Shown here piece by piece: positions 53,626-63,782 of a stretch of 64,000 nucleotides of DNA (its first letter is position 1; every line of letters starts with the position of its first letter). Location of the stretch: contig CP136068.1 of the NCBI GenBank assembly GCA_032622095.1, positions 2,641,314-2,705,313 on the forward strand, read 5' to 3'. Source of the DNA: Siphonodentalium dalli. Its lineage: Eukaryota > Mollusca > Scaphopoda > Gadilida > Siphonodentaliidae. The notes under the pieces were generated by a model, which was not told the DNA's origin, searched no databases, and saw only the letters and a list, made by a program, of their open reading frames with translations. The position numbers were made by a program, and so were the translations under genes.

Positions 53626-53887
53626 TTAAGCCTTCCATGACTGGAGCTTCTTGAAATTTTGCGAAAACCCTGCGCTAATGCATTATCTTATATTTGTGAG
53701 TCTCCCATAGGGAGCCTCACATATGTAAGAGAATGCATTGGCCTAAGAATATTAGCTTGACCTTTTCAGTCAGTGCATTCTCTTATATATGGGAGGCTCT
53801 CTATGGGGGACTTGCAAAAATAAGATAATGCGCTGGCACATAATCTTTAATGCTGCACCAGCACAGCTCCCATCATGAAAGAGTTAA
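53626..53887. mobile_element. Family D TTAA element (262 bp)
   Basis: TTAA-GCCTTCCATGACTGGAGC ... GCTGCACCAGCACAGCTCC ... CATGAAAGAG-TTAA. Two degenerate hairpin modules. The best two-ended family D copy, though both ends carry a substitution. Confidence 0.75.
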
Positions 53888-53999
53888 GCTCTTTAACAAG
53901 AGCATTATGTATGATTTTAATGGATCTGAACCCAGTGGCTCAGTCAGTGAGCTGCATAGAACATCATGTTCCTCGATAATTGAACAAATAGAGCCCTGT

Positions 54000-54220
54000 C
54001 TATACATGTCTCTGAGATATCATCGCTCATGATAAGGTTATATCACCGGTGGTGTGTATTGTGTAAGCATCCTATCATCAGAGTTATTCTGTCTCCTGTG
54101 TCAGGGCCATTTACTCTATGGGCATCTCAGTATGTGTTCTCAGCATGTATTACAGCACTTCTGTGGAATAATTTTTCTCACAAATCATTTCTGAAGTGAA
54201 GTTTTTTTCTTGGTTATGTT
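54000..54220. repeat. Diverged segmental repeat H, copy 2
   Basis: CATGTCTCTGAGATATCATC, AAGGTTATATCACCGGTGG, GTAAGCATCCTATCATCAGA, GGGCCATTTACTCTATG, TTCTCACAAATCATTTCTGA. It leads into the LINE target-site duplication. Confidence 0.72.
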
Positions 54221-54318
54221 CTATTTACTGAATAGTTATCAGTGAGTAAATACCTCATTCCTAATATTTTATTGCAAAGTCAGATAAGTACATGTAAATG
54301 AAACAAGCAAAAAATATA
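54221..54318. repeat. 98-bp target-site duplication of the LINE, 3'-side copy
   Basis: Begins CTATTTACTGAATAGTTATC and ends CAAGCAAAAAATATA. It is identical by eye to 59854-59951. Confidence 0.93.
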
Positions 54319-54815
54319 TATATATCTTTATTGCCTCCAGTATTGAAGATTAAACAAGACTTAGTATACATGAATGTAACATAAATACATTTAGCAATCA
54401 AGAAGTAATGAAAAGACAGACAAGAGAACAAACTACTGAGGAAAAGAATATCATTCTAATTGTATGTACACGAACACGAGCTTACATATCACATCAACAG
54501 ACAACACACACCCTCTCGACCACACCCGTACGCATATACAATCTAACACATGACGCAGACACAAACACAACCGTACATACATACGTTATGATGCACTGTC
54601 ACAACAGCACACCATACGCAGGTGCATACAATTACAAAAGGAACTCTAGTTGGAGTTGGATTCGCTTAGAAGAATCTCTCTCCCCAAAGAGTCAGCAAAC
54701 GCAATGCCCTTGCTCGACAATAGCTCCCCTATAAATGTATGCACCCATTAAGTGGAATAGACTATATGTAGAATGATGTTGCGACAGTGCAAACGCTAGC
54801 GCAAGAAAACATATA

Positions 54816-54929
54816 CACACACGTATACACCCTCACACACACACACACACACCCTCTCACACCCTCAAGCACACACACACCCTCACCCTCACACACACAC
54901 CCTCACACCCTCATATACACATACCTATG

Positions 54930-54990
<61 letters not shown>
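54816..54990. repeat. (CA)n and (TA)n microsatellites in the LINE 3' UTR
   Basis: ACACACAC-rich DNA at 54816-54920 and (AT)28 at 54935-54990. Confidence 0.93.
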
Positions 54991-54993
<3 letters not shown>

Positions 54994-55126
54994 GATTTAT
55001 TAATTTATTCATGTTTATTTAATTTGTCGCGTCTTCGGATTTTATGGACAGGACAGAATGTGGTACATTTAAGTACGACTTATGGTGAACACCCGTAACG
55101 TTCAAACTTCAAAGATCAAATGTTGT

Positions 55127-58100
55127 TTAACACAAACCGTCATGCGTAGTGGCTGAAAGTTCGACATAGCGCCTCCAAATTAAGTTTGTGTGAAGAACAA
55201 TGAATCTCGTAAACTTTGATGTATCCTCAACTTGCTCAAGAAATATATCACGTGGAAGATGTGTGAGATGGAGCAATACGAGGTCGCTGTTGCTGAGACT
55301 CGTAGCCCATACGAATAGCGGTATGCCGAAACGATCAATCATCTGGTACCACATTTCGTTTCTGTGGGAATGCATAAGTGGGCTACTGCATGAGATAAGT
55401 GTGTGCTCGATAATATCAGAGTGTGACTGACAGCATAATGTGCATGTGTTTTGTTGAGAGAATGCGCTTCCTGCGATGAGCTGACCGACTGTGATAAATG
55501 CAATCTTATGCATAGGGTATTTACGACATGTTCTCCATAAGTGACACATAGTAGGGTTTGGTTGAATTTCTCGAAAACGCGCAAATGAAGTGTCACAATT
55601 TGTTCTCTCTGTCCATTTCTGTACGCATTTGTCGTTAATCGCGGTTTTTGTAATGCGTTTCCATTCGGATTTCAGAGGAAATGAGCAGAAATGAGCATAC
55701 TGATGCATATGCTCGGATAGGTTGTATTCAACAAGAGTGTTGTTAATGTCGCTGATGAAGGAATTTGGGTTTTCCAGTTGTCCCGTGAAGTACATGTGAA
55801 GTCTTGTGACAAAAATTTCCTTGCAAGCTTTACCAGGAGGCATACGGCATAGGCTTCCAAATAAATTGAGTTTCCTGGCATCAATCAATGACTTGATAGG
55901 ATGGATGCCAAGCATCCCCAAAACGATATCAGTGCGAGCACGTACAGGAAGTCCCTGGATATGCTTGAGGCAGAAGCGATGAATTTTCTCAAGAGTTGAC
56001 CAATGGGTTTCTGATAGACCACATAAGAGTTCAGATCCGTATAGACCCTTTGGAATAATTATGGATCTGTAAAGAGTTTCGCAACTTTAAGGAGTGATTC
56101 CACCTGCATACATACCAGCATTGCTCAGCATGAAGTAGGTGGATCTTATTTTGTTGACAATACAGTCGATGAACTCACGAGCGAAGTCGCTTCTATGCAA
56201 CATTATGCCAAGATGGGTTATGTGATCAGTTTCGTCTACATACCCGTCACCAAGTTTCCATCTCCTTGGATGCACGGGCAGATTCTTCACTTTTTCATTG
56301 AATACAATGGTTTTACATTTCTGTGCGTTGTATGTAAACCGCCACAATCGGCTATACATTGTGCAAATATCACAGAGGCGTTGTAGGCCCACGTTTGTGA
56401 GCGAAAAAAGCGTCGTATCATCCGCTTGAGTTGGCGACGCGCAGTTTGTGGAGACAATCCGAAGACCATAGTTCGATGCCTCGAGTTCATATAACAGATC
56501 ATCTATATACAACATGTATAAAAGAGGGGATAAAATTTCCCCTTGTCGCGTCCCTTGTAGTATTTTGATTTCCCTTGACATTGATTTGCCATAATTGACG
56601 AAGCACGAAAAGCCCGACAACATCTCCCGTAGTATGAACCATATATGTCCACGGAAACCGCGATTGTAAAGTTTGATCAATAGGCCGTCTAACCACACAG
56701 TATCAAAGGCTTTACGGACATCTAGGAAACATGCATAAAGCTTACTATTCTGCTCTGATGTGTAATTGATGCATTCGCTAACAACATATGATGACATTAA
56801 GCAACTTATTTCTTTCTGGAACCCGTTCTGAAGGGGGTGAACTTTAACGAGATATGGTGTATTAATTTCGAAGCGATTGAGCAGAACCTTTTCCAGGAGC
56901 TTATAGAATATGGGTAAGAGTGTAATTGCTCTGTAGCTATCGAACTTGTTCTTTGGTTTGTCTCCACCCTTATGCAAGGAAATCATTAATCCCGTCTTGG
57001 CCATTTTTGGAACATGTCTGAGTTTCAACATCATAGACAGCATGTATGCTGTGCAGTTGAGCAATGCATCGCCACCATGTACCACATGCTCATAGCATAT
57101 GCGGTCGGGACCTGGGGCTTTCCCCTTTTTGGCATTACTAATAGCGTTATTGAGCTCTCTGTGTGATATCTCATAAATGAGAGATTGGTCTACTTTAGAA
57201 GGTGACTTATGTTCAGAAATATCTGCAATCAAAAGTTGTATCTTCTCCAGATGTTCTGAATCGAAAGTGGGCGATTGTAGAGGTGAATATAGTTGTTCAT
57301 AGTAATCTGCCCATGCAGCGGTAATGTCCGACGTATTCCGGATTATTTTGCCATTTACATTGAATAATTTACTATCCGGTTTTGATTTCGATCTTTTGTT
57401 GTTAAAGAGCTTGAAAAAGAGACCCTGGTCTAACTCAGCTGAATTATCAATTTGTTCATTTTGAGCAGACATGTATTGCCCATTACATTTGCGAAGTTCG
57501 CGGCAAAATTTGCGTTTAGCTTCTTTATAGTTGCCGTAGCTGATATTTACAATACCTCTCGGTCTCCCTTCTTCTAGCCAGCTATTTCTAGTATTGCGCA
57601 TTTCGCAGTGGAGTGATTCCAAAGAGTCGTTCCAATACGGTTTGGCGAAAGATTTGAAAGACTTTTTTGGTATGTGCTGCATTGTAGCTTTGTTTATCGC
57701 ACTAACAACAGAATCGTAGTACGAATCGAGATCATCGATGTCAGATATGGCAAAGTTCGGAAGACTGTCCTGCACGGCGGATTGATAAGCATTGATTAAG
57801 TCTTCCGAGACAGTGAACTTTTTCCAATTGCATGCTGAAATTTGGTTTTCTGAGCGACCCATTTTATTATTATGTGGGTAATTTATGACCATTTTAATTG
57901 GCCTATGATTAGAGACATCCAGTGAATTGTCGTCGATGATTTCGATTTTCTGTACTAGGTACGATTCTTCCTCGGGAATGAGGATGTGGTCTATCATGGT
58001 ACCTGGTCCACCATCGGTGGGTACGTATGTCGCAGAAGGCCCAATACAAGCGTCAGTATTGTTGACAGACACCAGTGATTTTTGTGAGATAAGTTTGGAT

Positions 58101-58693
58101 AAACTTCTATTTCTGGCATCCGATCTCTGTACACTGCCGTTAAAGTCACCCATTACAATGACGTGCCCTATTTCTGTGTACATATCGATAAGGTCTTGCA
58201 CACGATTTATATAGTCTCTATACATTGTGACTGGGTAATTGCTGGAAGGGAGGTACACCTGAAAGATGTATACATACTGTGATTCTGATATCTGTATTTG
58301 AATGCCACAAATGCGATTGTCGTCGAATTGGATGACTGAAACGGCACTGTCCAAACTAGCATGCCATATAATGGCAACTCCGCCTTTCGGCCTTCCCGCC
58401 CTTCTCATTTGTAACGGTATTCTTTGTGAATAGTCACAAACAATATGGTAGCGATAATTTTGGTGTAATGTGTTGAGAAAATGAGAATTGTGCTCCCAGA
58501 GCCAATGCTCACTCACTCCAATTACACCAACATTTTCCTGTGCGAGAAGGCTCGAGAGGTAGGAACTGCTACCGAAAATCCCAGTAGCGTTCCATGTGCA
58601 AATATTCAACAACATTATGAAAATTATCAATAAGTTGCACAAACAGTGGCAAGCGCTAGATTCACCAGCATAATTACGTAATACGTGTAACAT
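55127..58693 (-). pseudogene. LINE ORF2: APE endonuclease and reverse transcriptase, one stop codon
   Basis: First ATG of the frame at 58693 (residue 6 if counted from a TTG at 58708). Residue positions below count from 58708. Endonuclease ~32-274: ICTWNATGI, SEHWLW, GGVAI, VMGDFNG (186-191), MIDHIL (238-243), SNHRP (266-270). Reverse transcriptase ~505-800: KAPGPD, SYRAITLLP, FLDVRKAFD (661-669), GTRQGEILSPLL (719-730), QADDTT (761-766). After ITP (873) an in-frame TAA at 56087-56089 interrupts; the same frame continues (SCETLYRSIIIPKGLYGSEL) for 319 more codons to 55127, with CTLC..H....C near residue 1090. All catalytic residues seem present, so a single nonsense change is the only evident defect. 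No RNase H domain recognised. Confidence 0.9.
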
Positions 58694-58711
58694 GGTTGAG
58701 CGATTCAAGGT

Positions 58712-59851
58712 TCAAATGCATATACAGGCACAAGCTTTGGTATTTGATTTGTTGCTATGCGAGTTGATTTTATTGTTGTTGTTGTTGTTCTCGTTGTTGT
58801 TGGTATTGATGTTTCCACGTATATCCTCAGTTGTGTTATGGTAGTTATTGTCACGTCTATCGTCAAAGGAACGTTTGGACAGCCATGGTCTACAGAATAC
58901 GGCAATAGGCCAGAAACCTTTCCTGAGTACTTCATCAACATCATCCACATGAATATTTATTCTGGCTGACACAGGACCGTCAGCTCTTCCACCTTGCAGG
59001 ATTCGAACAACTGAGTGACGCACTTCAAATTCATTCAGATAATCAGAAAGCACATATGCATCGACTTTAACATCTAGGTTACCGAGGAACACACGCGATG
59101 TTCTAATAGGGCCGTCGTTTGACTTTTGATAGAACCTGGAAAAAGATGCGTTGTTCGATGAGTAGTTATTTCGCGAAGGGCGTCTGTTGTGGTTTGAATG
59201 ATCATCGTTAGCACCAGGCTTCTCTGATTGCAGGTGGCTCCGTTTATTGGAGTGTCGAGTGTCTTCTGTGGAATCGTGGTGGGTGTCGTCACAATCATCC
59301 ACAGGAATATCACGGAGGTCATAATTGGATTGTTGGTTGTCAACGTGCGTGTCATGATTAGCGTGACGCGCATAGTTAATAGAGTTATTCTTCTTGTCTA
59401 GTGGTGTGTTTGTCGGCTCTTTATCTGTGCGTTTAACGTGAGAAGAACTTGGTGTGGACGTTTCCTGCGGGTTGAATTTTGAAGCACTAGGTATGGGAGA
59501 AGATGGGTGCTTGCTGATGCCAACCGGCTGAATGTCTGCATGGCTAACTGACGGCGATTGTGGGTATCCTCTTGTATCAATTGGGTTTTGCGATCGGTTA
59601 GCGTGGATTGTGTTCCATGTCAAGTGGGCGAATTTGTTGAGTTCGCCATATATATGGCCGACGAAACTTTGCATATCAGCTTTGAGGTTCTCTGTGCAGC
59701 GATGTTCACAATCACAATTGGCATTGTCAGATGTTTTTTGTGAGTTCGATTTGCCCTCCAAGTTGTTCTTGTTGTGTAACTCTTCGAGTGTTTTAATCCT
59801 TCCACCAATGGATGCTATTGAGCCTTTGGTTGAGTTGACTTGAGTTGAGTT
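58712..59851 (-). CDS. LINE ORF1, probable RNA-binding protein
   Basis: Open from the 5' edge of the element to TGA at 58712 (~380 codons). No ATG lies in the open frame before 59761; the upstream part begins near KGSIASIGGRIKTLEELHNK, which looks like a helical/coiled-coil start, so the true start was probably lost by 5' truncation. Middle: hydrophilic, Asn/Ser/His/Asp-rich, likely disordered. C-terminal third: a folded ~75-residue domain (SRVFLGNLDVKVDAYVLSDY ... VLRKGFWPIAVFCRPWLSKR) whose start resembles an RRM RNP-2 strand (VFLGNL), then an Asn-rich tail and KACACICI. ORF1 proteins bind element RNA; this domain is probably RRM-like, by inference. Confidence 0.75.
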   Translation of the reverse strand, partial: NSTQVNSTKGSIASIGGRIKTLEELHNKNNLEGKSNSQKTSDNANCDCEHRCTENLKADMQSFVGHIYGELNKFAHLTWNTIHANRSQNPIDTRGYPQSPSVSHADIQPVGISKHPSSPIPSASKFNPQETSTPSSSHVKRTDKEPTNTPLDKKNNSINYARHANHDTHVDNQQSNYDLRDIPVDDCDDTHHDSTEDTRHSNKRSHLQSEKPGANDDHSNHNRRPSRNNYSSNNASFSRFYQKSNDGPIRTSRVFLGNLDVKVDAYVLSDYLNEFEVRHSVVRILQGGRADGPVSARINIHVDDVDEVLRKGFWPIAVFCRPWLSKRSFDDRRDNNYHNTTEDIRGNINTNNNENNNNNNKINSHSNKSNTKACACICI

Positions 59852-59853
59852 GA

Positions 59854-59951
59854 CTATTTACTGAATAGTTATCAGTGAGTAAATACCTCATTCCTAATAT
59901 TTTATTGCAAAGTCAGATAAGTACATGTAAATGAAACAAGCAAAAAATATA
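59854..59951. repeat. 98-bp target-site duplication of the LINE, 5'-side copy
   Basis: Identical to 54221-54318, ending CAAGCAAAAAATATA before ACTGTAG. Confidence 0.93.
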
Positions 59952-60063
59952 CACTGTAGTACATTGTACAAATATTTGGATATCATATTCATGATTGGTT
60001 ATTTCATATAGATACAAATATGCATGAGTATATACATCTGTTTTTACATCAGAAATTAAATAA

Positions 60064-60274
60064 CAGTAATGCCCTAAATAATCGACTCCTTAACCACAGG
60101 AGAATTATGGGCAATTTTCAGGATTTAGTCGGAAATATGGCTTGTTGCCATTCATTGGAAAGCTCTCAGTAAGAGCTTTCCAATGAATGGCAACAAGCCA
60201 TATTTCCGACTAAATCCTGAAAAGTTACCCATAATTCTCTGTGATTAAGGAGTTGATTATTTAGGGCATTACTG
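60064..60274. mobile_element. Family A MITE, copy 26
   Basis: 211 bp; left flank AA instead of TA, right TA present. One-base losses in each arm (GGGCAATTTTCAGG; AATTCTCTGTG). Confidence 0.88.
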
Positions 60275-60600
60275 TAGGTGACAGGAATTTCTCTCTTGAT
60301 TCCTATTGATTCATTTGTAGGTATGTTTAGCTTATAAGTTCAACAAGTGGCCTTTAACCCTTTAAAAGGGTTAAGGTACCTCAGTGGAACGAACCAAGGG
60401 AGTGGTGCATTGGTCGAAATAGGAACTGAATAAGTATTAATCATGCAGGATTAAGCCAAGTGACGACGTGCCCGCTGTGACCTTAATCCCTAAGGGATTA
60501 TCTGCAGGTCCTAACGGAAATATTTAAAAGTTCCGAATTACTCAGAAATCCACATGGAGTCGTAAGTTCTGTAAATTGTGAACTTTATTTGTTTATTCTT
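60275..60600. other. Non-coding stretch
   Basis: A short palindrome AACCCTTTAAAAGGGTT (60356-60372), possibly two fused TTAA-element ends left after loss of the interior. Otherwise nothing recognised. Confidence 0.45.
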
Positions 60601-60966
60601 TTAACCCTAATAAAGCTTCAACAGCCTAAAATATCTTCGGTCTGTCTCAATAACACCATACAAATATGGATATCATTGGAACCGGTTCATTGACCACATT
60701 GTGATAGTTACAGTTATGCCCTGTGCCAATGCATTCTCTTATATATGCGAGTTGACCATAGGTCGCCTCGCATATATAAGAGAATGCATTGGCCTTTTTT
60801 TTTTTTTTTTACTTTTTACCATTTTTTCTTACATTCTTTAACAATTTTATAATTTTTAATGTGTTAAGCCAATGCATTCTCTTATATATGCGAGGCGACC
60901 TATGGTCGACTCGCATATATAAGAGAATGCATTGGCACAGGGCCGTTCTGTTGGGTAAAGGGTTAA
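60601..60966. mobile_element. Family B TTAA element, copy 9
   Basis: TTAACCC present but the first ~25 bp of the element are deleted (TTAACCCTAATAAAGCTTC). Both hairpins are complete; a poly-T run replaces part of the spacer. Confidence 0.88.
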
Positions 60967-61014
60967 TATAGGCTGTTTGTTTGTTGAAGAATGGATCATC
61001 GCAAATAGAACACT

Positions 61015-61290
61015 GCATGTCTCTCCCTCTGGGATATGGCATGCATTCCCTCCTTTAGATATGTCAGGCATGGCAGGAAGCATACCAAGGTTATGTCACC
61101 CATATTGTTTGTAGTGTAAGAGTCCTGTCATCAGAGGCTCAGAGCAGATCCGCTCTCTCCATGTACTAGGATTGGGTCCATTTACTTGATGTGCATACCG
61201 TCTTATAGCATTTGCCAAGGATTTAACGTGGAATTTTCTTGGAATATTTCTTCTCTTCTGAAGTTATTTTTCAATCTATGTACTGAATAT
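61015..61290. repeat. Diverged segmental repeat H, copy 3
   Basis: CATGTCTCTCCCTCTGGGAT, AAGGTTATGTCACCCATATT, GTAAGAGTCCTGTCATCAGA, GGGTCCATTTACTTGATG, TTTCTTGGAATATTTCTTCT. Confidence 0.75.
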
Positions 61291-61730
61291 TCAATAGTTT
61301 GTAAATATGTGAGTCTTAATGATTCATTTGTACATGTAGGTATATTTAGCTTATAAGTTCAACAAATTTCTAACAGAATTAAACCCACATTGTCTGGTCT
61401 CTGACTCAATAAGTTGTTTTATCCACTTGAATGTACAGTAAAACGTCAGGGATGGCAAACACCATTTAAAAAAATAATTCCAAAAATAGAAATCTCATTG
61501 GCTTCTGAAATGGCAGATTGACTAAACAATTTTTGGTGAAAATGAAATTAGATACCAATTATTGTGGACTATGGGGTCTGAGTCTGTTCTGTAGTGGTTT
61601 AGAAATTTCATGATTGTAAGCATTGCAAATTAAAATAGGCTCAACAATGCCACCTAAATCATGCAGTATCAGTTGGGACTTCACCTACTGTAAAATACAT
61701 TATTAAGGACAGCTAGGTATTAAGTTACTA
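61291..61730. other. Non-coding stretch
   Basis: ATTCATTTGTACATGTAGGT + ATATTTAGCTTATAAGTTCA at 61321 matches 60309-60345. No exon found. Confidence 0.4.
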
Positions 61731-62120
61731 TTAACCCTTTACCCAACAAACCGGCCAAAACCGGCCAAATAAAGCTTCAACATCCTAAAATATCTTCGGT
61801 CTGTCTCAATAGAACCATACAAATATGGATATCATTGGAACCGGCTCCTTGACCACATTGTGATAGTTACAGTTATGCCCTGTGCCAATGCATTCTCTTA
61901 TATATGCGAGTCGACCATAGGTCGCCTCGCATATATAAGAGAATGCATTGGCCTAAAATAAATCTTTTTTTTACCATTTTTCTTACATTCTTTAACAATT
62001 TTATAATTTTTAATGTGTTAAGCCAATGCATTCTCTTATATATGCGAGGCGACCTATGGTCGACTCGCATATATAAGAGAATGCATTGGCACAGGGCCGT
62101 TCTGTTGGGTAAAGGGTTAA
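61731..62120. mobile_element. Family B TTAA element, copy 10
   Basis: 390 bp, complete, TTAA both sides, both hairpins perfect; orientation as copy 1. Confidence 0.92.
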
Positions 62121-63192
62121 CTAAGAAATATATTACCTGCACTGCTTTTCAATGTTATTAACTTCCCTGTCACAAGATCGAAAAGTTCCGAGGTTTTGGA
62201 CTGGTGGATTATAATATCTGGAGGCGTTGTCAGATTAGAGATACATGTACATGACATGATCTAGATGCGCACCAGTCTCTTCGAAAATAGGACGAAAATC
62301 CAATCAGATGTACATATTTATATCTCTCACTTACTTTTAATTTCTATGATGACGCGGCATTCCTACATGACATAATAAACCGTTTTCAAATATCGAATGC
62401 ATTCCTTATTATGTTATGTCATTAACCAATGAAATTGCGCCACTAACCAATGAAATGGAGGGAATTTTAAACCACAGAAATAGAGACGTACATATGATAG
62501 GATTTTCATCGGCTTTTCAGAAAGACTGGACGGGCACATGCCTAGATCATGCTTTTCAGAAAGACTGGATGGGCACATGCCTAGATCATGCTATGAATCT
62601 CTACCCTGACTAACCCTCCGTAGAGATCATAATAATTTTTTTTATAAAATATGACAACAAAAATATAAAAAATGACAAAAAAATTATAAAAAATGACAAT
62701 TTTGTTTAAAGAATGTATTATAAAGAAAAGATTATAATAATAATTTTAGTTATGAGATATATTCGATACTTGCATCCTTGCTCCAGCTAAATGACAACAC
62801 TAACCAATGCTTATTTTTAAAACGTATCTGTGTTGTATAGAGTAAAACGCCTCTTGACTTCTTTCCGCACTTGACAGTAATTTGATACTTGAGTGTATCA
62901 TGTCACCCTAATAGTCCACAATACTCGGTCCTCCACATCTCATGTTTGTTTGGTAATCCTCTACACTCCCTATCAGATACCACTGTGCAATGTCTGTGCT
63001 TGTCTGGCCATGTTTATCAACAGTGGAGTCTCCGATCATGCTCTCCCCATCAGCCACCCCGTCTAGTACCCGATAATGGTACTTAGTTTGTGATCTCCGC
63101 CTTCTTCTTTGTGTCCCCATGTAGCAGCTTTATGTGAAATGTCAACAAAATTAAATTTTATATGAACTTTCCCTCCCTTGCTGTCAATGCAG
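62121..63192. other. Non-coding stretch with a short duplication
   Basis: TTTTCAGAAAGACTGGA(C/T)G + GGCACATGCCTAGATCATGC occurs twice (62514 and 62552). A phrase CATTAACCAATGAAAT/CACTAACCAATGAAAT is also doubled at 62421. A 70-codon minus-strand frame (62908-63120) shows no known domain. Confidence 0.5.
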
Positions 63193-63225
63193 GTGTTGGT
63201 GTCCGAGGCTTTTGAGGTCTCCCAA
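63193..63225 (+). CDS. Possible microexon
   Basis: A pyrimidine-rich acceptor (TTTCCCTCCCTTGCTGTCAATGCAG, last 25 bases before the exon, ending 63192) precedes GTGTTGGTGTCC..., which reads VLVSEAFEVSQ to a fair donor CAA|GTGAAG (63226). The length is 33 nt, phase 0 to phase 0 if read in this frame, compatible with the phase-0 donors of the other exon candidates. The frame also stays open to VKQTLGALWLNL before a stop. Single weak candidate; may be chance. Confidence 0.28.
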
Positions 63226-63275
63226 GTGAAGCAAACACTGGGTGCATTATGGCTGAATTTATAATCTTATTTATA

Positions 63276-63675
63276 TTAACCCTTTACCCAACAAAACGGC
63301 CAAAACCGGCCAAATAAAGCTTCAACAGCCTAAAATATCTTCGGTCTGTCTCAATAGAACCATACAAATATGGATATCATTGGAACCGGCTCATTGACCA
63401 CATTGTGATAGTTACAGTTATGCCCTGTGCCAATGCATTCTCTTATATATGCGAGTCGACCATAGGTCGCCTCGCATATATAAGAGAATGCATTGGCCTA
63501 AAAAAAATCTTTTTTTAACACTTTTTACCATTTTTTCTTACATTCTTTAACAATTTTATAATTTTTAATGTGTTAAGCCAATGCATTCTCTTGTATATGC
63601 GAGGCGACCTATGGTCGACTCGCATATATAAGAGAATGCATTGGCACAGGGCCCTTCTGTTGGGTAAAGGGTTAA
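63276..63675. mobile_element. Family B TTAA element, copy 11
   Basis: 400 bp, complete, TTAA both sides; one change in the second hairpin (CTCTTGTATATG). Confidence 0.92.
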
Positions 63676-63782
63676 GTGTTTAATGAAGGGATGGGTTAAC
63701 ATCTGGGATCACCATCGGCCTCTTGTTACAATGTGTTAGTTGAGTTGTATTATAAACTTTCTGGGATTCACTAGTACTAATC

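Larger units (their letters stand above)
54319..59853 (-). mobile_element. Nearly complete non-LTR retrotransposon (LINE)
   Basis: 5535 bp between 98-bp direct repeats. On the minus strand: ORF1 open from the 5' edge, TGA, ORF2 (endonuclease plus reverse transcriptase) immediately after, 3' UTR of ~800 bp with microsatellites, and a terminus GGCAATAAAGATATATATA with AATAAA and a TA-type tail. The APE endonuclease, non-LTR reverse transcriptase and a C-terminal CCHC-like motif place it among APE-type LINEs (the CR1/I/Jockey side); the clade is not decided. The long identical target duplication indicates a fairly young insertion. The 5' edge consists of TCAACTCAACTCAAGTCAAC, and ORF1 has no ATG there, so a small 5' truncation is likely. 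Confidence 0.92.

Noticed and set aside
54408-54734. 108-codon plus-strand ORF in the LINE 3' UTR
   Set aside because: Low-complexity Thr/His-rich sequence from CA-rich DNA antisense to the element; no domain.
55127-55921. Separate gene downstream of the LINE ORF2
   Set aside because: It is in the same frame as ORF2 and continues it after a single TAA; it is the ORF2 C-terminal part.
58705-58950. Other-frame ORFs over LINE ORF1 and ORF2 (e.g. 59074-59373, 57927-58214)
   Set aside because: They are shadows of the ORF1/ORF2 frames without features of their own.
62908-63120. 70-codon minus-strand ORF (RRRRRSQTKYHY...)
   Set aside because: No known domain, no splice partners, and a similar-length frame on the opposite strand; not supportable.
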